A stretch of DNA of 64,000 bases from Candidatus Nitrotoga sp. CP45 (GTDB lineage: Bacteria; Pseudomonadota; Gammaproteobacteria; Burkholderiales; Gallionellaceae): contig QFXJ01000049.1 of NCBI GenBank assembly GCA_003402375.1, positions 1-64,000 of the forward strand, read 5' to 3'. The translations under genes and the position numbers were made by a program. Positions 7,637-15,315 of the stretch are shown here, in pieces; the stretch's first letter is position 1; each line of letters begins with the position of its first letter. The notes under the pieces were generated by a model. It was not told where the DNA came from. It was given only the letters and a program-made list of their open reading frames with translations, and did no database searches.

Positions 7637-10600
7637 GTGACCAAAAAACTTCGAATTATTCACTGCTCAGATTTACATTTCGACGCTACTAACTCAACGG
7701 ATTGCTTGATAGTAGTGGATGCATTCAATAAAGATATTGCGTCTTTAGTTAAAGATGGTATGGCTTTTGATTTGTTTGCATTTACTGGCGATATGGTGAA
7801 GCATGGTAACGATGAAGAGTCCTTTAAAGTTGCGAAAGAAAAATTCATTGACTTAAGCATAGCCTCCGCTCAGATAGATAAATCTCGATTTTTTATTGTT
7901 GCTGGCAATCACGATGTGCAGTTGGCACAGTTAAATGAATATTTTGAAGATGGCATATCGTCGCGACTGAATTCAAGGGACGAAATAAATAAATTTCTAG
8001 ATGATTACCCAAAATCATCTCATGCATTTGTACAAGCGCGTTTCTCTCATTTTGAAAAATATCTACTTGATAATGCCGACATAACAAAAGAAATATTTCG
8101 TACGAAAATAATTGAGCTTCCATTTGGTAAGGTTGGTATCGCCATGCTGAATTCTTCGTGGCATGCATCTGGAAAAGGGCGAGATTTTGATCATGGGAAG
8201 TTAATAATTGGTGAACGTCAGGTAGAGAAAGCTGCGGATACGCTTAAAGATTGTGATTTTCAACTGGCCATGTTCCATCATCCATTGGACTGGCTATCAC
8301 CCACAGACAAAACAAATGTTACTCGCTCGCTTCATCAGCATTTTGATCTAGTTTTATACGGCCACGCACACTATACCGATCCCGTAAGTTCGGTTGGGTT
8401 GAGTGGTCGATTTGTGCAGGCACAAGCGGGTTGCCTTTTTCACAATAGAGACTATTTCAACGGGTATTCAATTATCACTGCCGATTTTGATAGAAAGGTT
8501 ATTCAAGTTGATATGCGCGAGTATTACGACGAGAGGCGTATTTTTGACAAAGCGCTTCGTTTTGCCGAAGAAGGAAAAATTGAATTTCCAATACATGGTG
8601 ATCATGGTGCAATGCAACTAATTCTTTCGGAAGAGGCAGAAACTGCTTTTCATGAATTAATTAACGGTAGGTTAATTTCAGCAGTCGCAGCAGCAGGCGC
8701 GCCCAAAAATATTAGGGAGTTGTTTGTTGTGCCGACAATTCAAAAATCGGTAATTGAGGGAGGGGTTGGCAGTGATGCAGATGATTCGGTAGAGGTTATT
8801 TCGATAGATGAAGTTATCAAGGGCTGTGGCAACGTGATTTTCTACGGCAGAAAGGAATCAGGTAAGTCAACTCTGATTAACTATCTTGCTGTTGAGTCAC
8901 TGCCTGGTGGCAGATACTTTAAAGGATGGCTGCCTCTTTGCATTAATTTTTCAGACATCGGGCATACGGTTTTTACCGTATTTGAAGCAATTCGAAAAAG
9001 TTCGGGCTCAGCTATCGAGATAAAGCAAATACGCTCCGCGCTTAAGGCAAGCAAAGCTTTGCTGTTAGTGGATAACCTTAACGTTGATGATGTTGAGCGC
9101 ACCGCAATATTTCGGCAGTTTTTAGTGGGGCACCCAGGTAACCGAATAATTGGCGCGGCCTTTTTCGATCCCATTCGCCGTCCGATTGATTTTCAAAGCA
9201 CCCTTGGTTTTGATGCCGAAACTTTACACTTGAAATATTTTAAGCGAAAGCAAGTAAAAGAATTGATTGCGCGATGGATGAGGAAATCACCAGCCGAGGT
9301 TAATGAACTTGCTGAACAAATTATGGCCACAGTTGAAAGGATTAACGCCCCAGTTTCGCCATTTCTGGTGTCTGTTTTACTTTGGATGCGTGAGTCGGAG
9401 ATCAGTTTTGAGCCAGTGAATCAAGCGGTTTTAATTCAGACATTTGTTCGCGGCTTATTAGGGAGACTTGGGGGCGCAGGTAAACGAAGTGATTTGGACG
9501 AAAGGAACTTAGAGCATTTTCTTGGCCACTTGGCAGAATATTTTACAAAGGAATGGAAGCATTCGGCTGCACGGATGGTCCTTGAAGCGGTGGCTATTGA
9601 CTATTTTAAAAGTAAATTTGACCTTAAGTTCTTGCATTTGTCCGTTTCTGACGTGCTGAATGAGTTAATTCGCAGGGGTATTCTTTTTGAGAACAATGGC
9701 GGTATTGGATTTAAGTATCGTTGTTTCTTTGAATATTTTGCCGCTTTAAGAATGACGGATAGCAAGGAGTTTTATGAAGATGTTATCCACCCAGATAACG
9801 TGCTGAGGTTTTCGCGAGAAATTGATACATATACCGCTATAAAGCGAGACGACGAAAAACTTCTTTCATTGCTTACAAAACTTTCAGAGGAATGTTTTGC
9901 ACAAATCGCACCCCAGTTTGATTTAGCAGGATTTGATAAGTTGCCGGCTCCTTTTTCAACAAATTCTGATTTATCAAAAATTGAAATAAGAAAGGGGCTG
10001 GAGGAGTCCAAGCTAGATGATGAAGCAAAAGAGCGTGTATTAGACGGAACCATTAAAACAACAAACCTCGATGACGATCAATGTCCTGTTGCAATTGATA
10101 AGCGCCATGAGCACTACGCTCCTGGAGACTTGCTGGATTTACTTTCGCGTGTATTGAGAAACTCTGAGCTTGTTAAAGCTGACGATAATGCAAAACTTGT
10201 GATTACTACACAGATTTTTCGATTTTGGGGAGTGCTACTTGCCGAGCTGATGGTTCAGGCGGAGACCGCCAGAGAAAAAGGGGAGTTGCCACCTGAATTT
10301 AGTAAGTTAGGCTCGCAACTGCCACTTATGTATATACCCCAAATGGCGCTGATGATTTGTTATGAAGCAATCGGATCCGCAAAATTAGGTCGGACATTAC
10401 TAAGTGTTCAGACTGACCAAAATAATCCTAGTTTAATTCGCATTTTTGCCGCGATTGTTTATTTTGAATTGAGATTAGATAAACGTTTTGATGTTATACG
10501 AAGCCTGCTACCACTGATTAACGACAAGCCATACCTTGCTTCGATAGCTTTTATAAAATTGAGAATTGCTTATATGCTCGGGTCCTTTTCGAAGGCCGAG

Positions 10601-10756
10601 GAAGCCATGCTTGTTGAGGTATTGGCAGAATTATTGATGAGTATGAGAAGCCTCTCAACAACGTTGCATAGCAGGGAACTCGCACAAACCAAATCACAAT
10701 TCCAGGCGACATTAAAATCTCAAAAAGGAGGCGCGCAGATATTGGAAGCGAAATAA
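7637..10756 (+). CDS. Metallophosphoesterase-STAND NTPase fusion, candidate anti-phage defence protein
   Basis: The product has 1039 residues. The N-terminal domain (about 1-300) is a calcineurin-like metallophosphoesterase: D12-x-H14, G51-D52, GNHD 90-93, HH 214-215 and GHAH 242-245 are all present. A STAND/NACHT-type NTPase follows, with Walker A GRKESGKS at 404-411 and a Walker B-like LLLVDN ending at D479-N480. A long helical C-terminal part (about 600-1039) would be the sensor. This effector-NTPase-sensor order is that of Avs/bNACHT immune proteins. The start is GTG with AAAGGAAGG upstream. The gene is visibly more AT-rich than pepN next door, which suggests transfer. The bound signal and the phosphoesterase target are unknown. 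Confidence 0.82.
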   Translation: MTKKLRIIHCSDLHFDATNSTDCLIVVDAFNKDIASLVKDGMAFDLFAFTGDMVKHGNDEESFKVAKEKFIDLSIASAQIDKSRFFIVAGNHDVQLAQLNEYFEDGISSRLNSRDEINKFLDDYPKSSHAFVQARFSHFEKYLLDNADITKEIFRTKIIELPFGKVGIAMLNSSWHASGKGRDFDHGKLIIGERQVEKAADTLKDCDFQLAMFHHPLDWLSPTDKTNVTRSLHQHFDLVLYGHAHYTDPVSSVGLSGRFVQAQAGCLFHNRDYFNGYSIITADFDRKVIQVDMREYYDERRIFDKALRFAEEGKIEFPIHGDHGAMQLILSEEAETAFHELINGRLISAVAAAGAPKNIRELFVVPTIQKSVIEGGVGSDADDSVEVISIDEVIKGCGNVIFYGRKESGKSTLINYLAVESLPGGRYFKGWLPLCINFSDIGHTVFTVFEAIRKSSGSAIEIKQIRSALKASKALLLVDNLNVDDVERTAIFRQFLVGHPGNRIIGAAFFDPIRRPIDFQSTLGFDAETLHLKYFKRKQVKELIARWMRKSPAEVNELAEQIMATVERINAPVSPFLVSVLLWMRESEISFEPVNQAVLIQTFVRGLLGRLGGAGKRSDLDERNLEHFLGHLAEYFTKEWKHSAARMVLEAVAIDYFKSKFDLKFLHLSVSDVLNELIRRGILFENNGGIGFKYRCFFEYFAALRMTDSKEFYEDVIHPDNVLRFSREIDTYTAIKRDDEKLLSLLTKLSEECFAQIAPQFDLAGFDKLPAPFSTNSDLSKIEIRKGLEESKLDDEAKERVLDGTIKTTNLDDDQCPVAIDKRHEHYAPGDLLDLLSRVLRNSELVKADDNAKLVITTQIFRFWGVLLAELMVQAETAREKGELPPEFSKLGSQLPLMYIPQMALMICYEAIGSAKLGRTLLSVQTDQNNPSLIRIFAAIVYFELRLDKRFDVIRSLLPLINDKPYLASIAFIKLRIAYMLGSFSKAEEAMLVEVLAELLMSMRSLSTTLHSRELAQTKSQFQATLKSQKGGAQILEAK

Positions 10757-10928
10757 ATACCGCGAGTTCATATTTGTGACTATCGGAAACAATACATCAG
10801 TTAAGGGGAGGCAGCATCGATTTACCGTAAAATCAATAGCGACAGACGCCATTGACTCAAGCAGACAGGCTGCCAGAGGCAACCCTGTTAAAATCCGCTT
10901 CTTCTCACTCCCTCTTGACCTTCCGATC

Positions 10929-13715
10929 ATGAACCAGAACCCGACCCTGAACACACCCGTCACCATCCATCGCAAAGACTACACTGCCCCGGCTTATTGG
11001 GTGGACACCGTTGAAATCGGTTTCGATCTCGACCCAGCGGCAACGCGTGTGTCCACGCGCATCACCCTGCAGCGCAATAGCGCATCGCCCAACAAGGATG
11101 TGGAGCTGCTGGGCGACGGCGTGAAGCTGGTGGCCTTGCGCATGAACGGCAAGACGCTCCGCAAAGGTGTTAAGGGTTACTCAATAGCAGATGGGAAATT
11201 GCGCATCGCCAACGCACCGGACGAGATCACGCTGGAAATCGAGACACTGGTTGAGCCTGCGAAGAATACTTCGATGATGGGTCTGTATGTCTCCAACGGC
11301 AATTTCTTTACCCAATGCGAGGCCGAAGGTTTTCGCAAGATCACCTGGTTCCCCGATCGCCCGGACGTGATGGCGAAATACACGGTGATGCTGCGCGGCG
11401 ACAAAAAAAAATATCCGGTGTTGCTGTCCAATGGCAACCTGATCGAACAGGGCGACCTGCCCAAAGGCCGCCACTATGCCAAGTGGGAAGACCCATTCAA
11501 AAAACCTTCCTATCTGTTTGCGCTGGTGGCAGGCAAGCTGGTGTGCCAGGAAGAAAAATTCAAATTAAATAGTGGACGAAAAGTGCTGCTGCAAGTGTGG
11601 GTGGAGCCAGGCAATCTGGACAAGACGCAGCATGCGATGGAATCGCTCAAGCACAGCATCCGCTGGGATCAGGAGCGTTACGGGCTGGAGCTGGATCTGG
11701 ACCGGTTCATGATCGTTGCGGTGGGCGACTTCAACATGGGCGCGATGGAAAACAAGGGCCTGAATATTTTCAACACCAAGTATGTGCTGGCCAACCCCAG
11801 CATCGCCACCGACACCGATTACGCCAATATCGAGGCGGTGGTCGGCCATGAATATTTTCATAACTGGACCGGCAACCGCGTGACCTGCCGCGACTGGTTT
11901 CAGTTGTCGTTGAAGGAAGGCCTCACCGTGTTCCGCGACCAGGAATTCTCCGCCGACATGATCGGCACGGACAGCGGTCGCGCGGTGAGTCGCATCGAAA
12001 ATGTGCGCATGCTGCGCCAGGTGCAGTTTTCCGAAGATGCGGGGCCGATGGCGCATGCGGTGCGGCCGGACAGTTTTGTGGAGATCAGCAATTTCTACAC
12101 GGTCACGATTTATGAAAAAGGGGCCGAGGTGGTGCGCATGTATCAGACCCTGCTGGGGCGTGAAGGCTTCCGCAAAGGCATGGACCTGTACTTTGCACGG
12201 CATGACGGGCAGGCGGTTAGCTGCGACGATTTCCGCGCGGCGATGGCACACAGCAGTGGGCGCGACCTGAGCCAGTTCGAGCGCTGGTATAGCCAGCCCG
12301 GCACGCCGCAGCTCAAAGTGCAAAGCCACTACGACGCGGCCAAACAGACCTATGAATTGACGCTCAGCCAGCGCTGCAAGCCCGCCGCTGGACAAAAGAA
12401 GCCGCTGCCTTTCCATATCCCCGTTGCGGTTGGCCTACTCGATGACCGGGGCTGCGACATGGCGCTGACTCTTGACGATGCTACTATTGATCCGGCTCCG
12501 TTTATCCAAGAATCCGTTCGCATTGAGCCTGTCGAAATGCGGTTGGATGCTCGTGCTTCGACAAGCTCAGCACGAACGGGAGTCCCGTTCAAATCGAGCC
12601 AGATCAATAAACCTACCACCACCTGCGTGCTGGAGCTGACCAAGGCAAAACAGACTTTCATCTTTAACCGCGTCAGCACAAAACCCACGCCTTCCTTGCT
12701 GCGCAACTTCTCTGCGCCGGTGGAGATGGAATATGACTATTCCGACCAGGAGCTGGCGCAGCTGATGGCGCATGACAGCGATGCCTTCAACCGCTGGGAG
12801 GCCGGGCAACGCCTGGCGATGCAACGTCTGTTGAATCTGATCAAACAGGTGCAGGCGGGTGAAGCGCTGACGCTGGATGAGCTGTTCATCAACGCCTTGC
12901 GTACCACGCTCAACGACACGGCGCTGGATCCGTCTTTCCGTGAAGTGGTGCTGACGCTGCCTTCGGAATTGATGCTGGCCGAACAGTGCGATGTGATCGA
13001 CCCGCAGGCGATCCACACTGCGCGCCAGTTCATGCGCAAGACGATCTCTGAGAAACTCAAGTCCGATTTCATCGCCGTCTATGCAGCCAACCTGACCCCC
13101 GGCAAATACAGCCCCGATGCAAAATCGGCCGGCAAGCGCGGCCTGAAGAACCTGTGCCTGTCTTATCTTTTAGGTTGGGAAGATGAATCCACGTTGCAAC
13201 TGGCCCACGCGCAGATCGACGCAGCCGACAACATGACCGACCGCCTGGCCGCGCTGATGGCGCTGGTCAACACCGGCAGCAAGACGGCACAGCAGCCATT
13301 GAAAAACTTCTATCGGGATTTCAAAAACGAGGCTCTGGTGGTGGACAAATGGTTCAGCCTGCAGGCGGTCGCGATGCATACCGACGTAACAGCGGTGCGC
13401 AAGCTGATGACCCATCCCGCGTTCACGCTGAAAAATCCCAACCGCGCACGCAGCCTGATCTCCAGTTTCTGCAACGGCAATCCGTCACAGTTCCATGCAG
13501 CGGATGGCAGCGGCTATGCCTTCTGGACAGAACAGGTGATCGCGTTGAACAAGCTCAATCCGCAGGTGGCCGCACGTTTGGTACGCACGCTGGATCACTG
13601 GAAAAAATACCAGCCCGCGCTGAAACAACAGATGCAGGCTGCGTTGCAGAAAGTCGCCGCAACCAAAGGCTTGTCCAAGGATGTGCAAGAGGTGGTGTTC
13701 AAGACGTTGGGGTGA
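10929..13715 (+). CDS. pepN: Aminopeptidase N (M1 family)
   Basis: The product has 928 residues and is a cytoplasmic zinc aminopeptidase that trims N-terminal residues from peptides. GAMEN (271-275) binds the substrate amino group; HEYFH (307-311) and E330 form the zinc site. The N-terminal beta domain and C-terminal helical domain match the PepN type, usually about 870 residues. The start at 10929 (MNQNPTLNTPVTIHRKDY) is preferred to the longer frame because homology begins there. The excess length is largely explained by a repeat element inserted in frame at 12485-12609, encoding about 42 foreign residues in the linker before TTCVLELTKAKQTFIF. Confidence 0.95.
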   Translation: MNQNPTLNTPVTIHRKDYTAPAYWVDTVEIGFDLDPAATRVSTRITLQRNSASPNKDVELLGDGVKLVALRMNGKTLRKGVKGYSIADGKLRIANAPDEITLEIETLVEPAKNTSMMGLYVSNGNFFTQCEAEGFRKITWFPDRPDVMAKYTVMLRGDKKKYPVLLSNGNLIEQGDLPKGRHYAKWEDPFKKPSYLFALVAGKLVCQEEKFKLNSGRKVLLQVWVEPGNLDKTQHAMESLKHSIRWDQERYGLELDLDRFMIVAVGDFNMGAMENKGLNIFNTKYVLANPSIATDTDYANIEAVVGHEYFHNWTGNRVTCRDWFQLSLKEGLTVFRDQEFSADMIGTDSGRAVSRIENVRMLRQVQFSEDAGPMAHAVRPDSFVEISNFYTVTIYEKGAEVVRMYQTLLGREGFRKGMDLYFARHDGQAVSCDDFRAAMAHSSGRDLSQFERWYSQPGTPQLKVQSHYDAAKQTYELTLSQRCKPAAGQKKPLPFHIPVAVGLLDDRGCDMALTLDDATIDPAPFIQESVRIEPVEMRLDARASTSSARTGVPFKSSQINKPTTTCVLELTKAKQTFIFNRVSTKPTPSLLRNFSAPVEMEYDYSDQELAQLMAHDSDAFNRWEAGQRLAMQRLLNLIKQVQAGEALTLDELFINALRTTLNDTALDPSFREVVLTLPSELMLAEQCDVIDPQAIHTARQFMRKTISEKLKSDFIAVYAANLTPGKYSPDAKSAGKRGLKNLCLSYLLGWEDESTLQLAHAQIDAADNMTDRLAALMALVNTGSKTAQQPLKNFYRDFKNEALVVDKWFSLQAVAMHTDVTAVRKLMTHPAFTLKNPNRARSLISSFCNGNPSQFHAADGSGYAFWTEQVIALNKLNPQVAARLVRTLDHWKKYQPALKQQMQAALQKVAATKGLSKDVQEVVFKTLG
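12485..12609. mobile_element. Miniature inverted-repeat element, copy 2, inside pepN
   Basis: Ends TATTGATCCGGCTC and GAGCCAGATCAATA are inverted repeats with one mismatch. The core palindrome (12514-12580) has arms with TGAGCCTGTCGAA and TTCGACAAGCTCA. It is the same element as 6502-6617, inverted. It is read through in frame by pepN without a stop. Confidence 0.75.
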
Positions 13716-13726
13716 GGGAAATCAAA

Positions 13727-13741
13727 GGGGCTAGCAGCCCC
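13727..13741 (+). terminator. Possible terminator of pepN
   Basis: GGGGCT and AGCCCC form a 6-bp stem with a 3-base loop, 11 bases after the pepN stop. There is no run of T behind it, so intrinsic termination would be weak. Confidence 0.35.
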
Positions 13742-13750
13742 AATGTTCTC

Positions 13751-13899
13751 TTAAGGGCACCTCTAAAAATTAAGAGTTCTAAACAAGACTAGGCGCGAAT
13801 AAAAAATGTTGACGCAGCATATAATTGATATGTAAGGAAACATTTTTTGTGAGCAACAACGTATTGTGACGAAATCTGAATTTTTAGAGGTGCCCTTAA
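13751..13899. mobile_element. 149-bp MITE with 21-bp perfect terminal inverted repeats
   Basis: TTAAGGGCACCTCTAAAAATT at 13751-13771 is repeated exactly, inverted, at 13879-13899. TTAA at both ends may be the target duplication. A second, inner palindrome (AAAAAATGTT and AACATTTTTT) lies near 13805-13847. No gene fits inside, so it must have been moved by a transposase encoded elsewhere. Confidence 0.8.
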
Positions 13900-13974
13900 A
13901 TTCTTTCAATGTGCATGATGAACCTCCTATCTATATATCCGGCAGTGGAGTGAATCCACCGCCGGGTGATGAGA

Positions 13975-14349
13975 TCAGGTAGCCTGCACTACGATTCGGC
14001 GCGGCTGGGCATGCTCGGCCTTCGGAATGCGCAATTCCAGCACGCCATGTCGGAATCCTGCCGATACCTTTTCGCCATCCAGTTCCCGCGACAGGGTGAA
14101 TACCCGGCGGTAACGCGACAGATCGACTTCAGCGTGGATCGCCTCCATGTTCGGCGGGGAATTTATTTCCAGCTCGCCTTCCAGAATCAGATTGTCGCCT
14201 TCCACATGGATGGACAACTTTTCTTTTGGCACTCCAGGTAGATCGGCATACAGCGTGATACCGGTCGCATCTTCAACCACGTTCACTGCAGGGCGCATGG
14301 CTGCACTCTCTTCACTCGCATTTTCACGCTTGATGACTTTCTCGTTCAT
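13975..14349 (-). CDS. Small heat-shock protein, Hsp20 family
   Basis: The product has 124 residues. The alpha-crystallin domain spans about residues 28-115: PAVNVVEDATGITLYADLPGVPKEKLSIHVEGDNLILEGE, then FTLSRELDGEKVSAGFRHGVLELRIPKAE. It is a holdase that keeps unfolding proteins soluble. The start at 14349 has AGGAG 7 bases upstream; the frame opens 6 codons earlier but overlaps the gene before it. It follows a second hsp20 by 14 bases, so the two form an operon. Confidence 0.92.
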   Translation of the reverse strand: MNEKVIKRENASEESAAMRPAVNVVEDATGITLYADLPGVPKEKLSIHVEGDNLILEGELEINSPPNMEAIHAEVDLSRYRRVFTLSRELDGEKVSAGFRHGVLELRIPKAEHAQPRRIVVQAT

Positions 14350-14363
14350 GGTGTTCTCCTTTC

Positions 14364-14783
14364 TCATTGAACCGAAATCCGGCGCGATTGGGCAGCTTCC
14401 CTGCGCGCCACGCAGACGTGTAGCACGCCATCGCGATAACTGGCCGTCGTTGAATTCGGCTCGATGTCGTCCGGCAGCGATACGACACGTCGGAAACGGC
14501 CGGAGAAATGTTCGCCAATATGTATGGTCGCTCCCTCAGGCGGCACACTGTTTTTGCGCTCGCCACTGATGGTCAGCACGCCATTCTCGACTTGCACATC
14601 GAATGCCTCCGGTGTCATGCCGGGCGCAAAGGCATAGACCTCAACCGACTTCGGTGTTGTGCCAACATTCATGGCCGGATAGCCTGGCGCCGCACCGCGA
14701 ATGCTGGGAGAGCCGTCAAACTCACGCTGCAATCGCTCCAGTTCCGTGAACAGATCGCGGGGAAAAATACCTCGATAATGCAT
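14364..14783 (-). CDS. Small heat-shock protein, Hsp20 family
   Basis: The product has 139 residues. The N-terminal MHYRGIFPRDLFTELERLQREFD is followed by the alpha-crystallin domain (YPAMNVGTTPKSVEVYAFAPGMTPEAFDVQVENGVLTISGERK, then FRRVVSLPDDIEPNSTTASYRDGVLHVCVAR). The start at 14783 is set by AAAGGAG 5 bases upstream; the longer open frame runs into the promoter region. It is the first gene of a two-gene hsp20 operon and lies divergent to a J-domain remnant. Two different Hsp20s in tandem may form mixed oligomers; that is inference. Confidence 0.92.
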   Translation of the reverse strand: MHYRGIFPRDLFTELERLQREFDGSPSIRGAAPGYPAMNVGTTPKSVEVYAFAPGMTPEAFDVQVENGVLTISGERKNSVPPEGATIHIGEHFSGRFRRVVSLPDDIEPNSTTASYRDGVLHVCVARREAAQSRRISVQ

Positions 14784-14832
14784 GATGTCTCCTTTCAACG
14801 GGTAAATGCTGGCAGGATTGCCATACCCCGCA

Positions 14833-14861
14833 ATCTGTGGACACGAACATAGATTTTCAAG
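14833..14861 (-). promoter_or_regulatory. Heat-shock (sigma-32-like) promoter, leftward
   Basis: On the minus strand CTTGAAA (14861-14855) is followed after 14 bases by CCACAGAT, close to the sigma-32 pattern CTTGAAA-N14-CCCCATNT. It is placed to drive the two hsp20 genes, about 50 bases ahead of the first start. Confidence 0.5.
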
Positions 14862-14863
14862 TG

Positions 14864-14890
14864 CTTGAAAGTGGAAAAATCTGACCATAT
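14864..14890 (+). promoter_or_regulatory. Heat-shock (sigma-32-like) promoter, rightward
   Basis: CTTGAAA (14864-14870) is followed after 14 bases by CCATAT (14885-14890), facing the J-domain remnant. The -35 box is the mirror image of the leftward one: together they read TTTCAAGTGCTTGAAA. Confidence 0.5.
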
Positions 14891-14925
14891 AGAGTTTATG
14901 GGTCAGAAATATTCTGGAGAGATTC

Positions 14926-15147
14926 ATGCAATATCAGGACTATTACAAGATACCGGCCATATCGCGTGATGCCACGGCGGAAGAGATCAAGAAATCTTTC
15001 CACAAACTGGCGCGCAAATATTATCCGGACGTGTCCCACGAAAAAGACGCGGAAGGTCGGATGAAGGAAATTAATAAGGCCGACGCCGTACTGTTCGATT
15101 CGGAAATGTTTACCGCCTATGACCGCATTGGCCAAGGCTGCCAATAG
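14926..15147 (+). pseudogene. CbpA/DnaJ-type J-domain remnant lacking HPD
   Basis: The frame has 73 residues: MQYQDYYKIPAISRDATAEEIKKSFHKLARKYYPDVSHEKDAEGRMKEINKADAVL and then AYDRIGQG. This is a J-domain as at the start of CbpA, but the invariant HPD tripeptide is Y33-P34-D35, and the protein stops after the domain, where CbpA (about 300 residues) continues with peptide-binding domains. Without the histidine it should not stimulate Hsp70 ATPase. It may be a decaying gene or a J-like decoy. It still has a heat-shock-like promoter and a good ribosome site (GGAGA). Confidence 0.7.
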
Positions 15148-15155
15148 TTACATGG

Positions 15156-15232
15156 CTGGGGTTAGAGTAAATTTAGCGAAGTGAATAATTTAATATGGCA
15201 TAACAGAAGCTTTAGGTTTACTCTGACCCTAG
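15156..15232. repeat. Imperfect inverted repeat with 16-bp arms
   Basis: CTGGGGTTAGAGTAAA (15156-15171) pairs with TTTACTCTGACCCTAG (15217-15232) with two mismatches, around a 45-base interior. It starts right after the J-domain remnant and resembles the C-rich tails of the other dispersed repeats. Confidence 0.6.
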
Positions 15233-15242
15233 TTATGAAGTC

Positions 15243-15281
15243 AGTTCTAACATTTCAGTATTTTGATTGAATGTTAGAACT
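15243..15281. repeat. 39-bp hairpin repeat, copy B
   Basis: Perfect 12-bp arms (AGTTCTAACATT and AATGTTAGAACT) enclose a 15-base loop nearly identical to that of copy A at 1101-1139. Same orientation, 14 kb apart. Confidence 0.8.
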
Positions 15282-15315
15282 AACCCCGCGCTTTGCAGAG
15301 TTAGCCTTCTGACCA

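Noticed and set aside
11565-12416. Long open frame on the minus strand opposite pepN
   Set aside because: It is the antisense shadow of a GC-rich gene; the plus strand encodes the complete M1 peptidase with its motifs.
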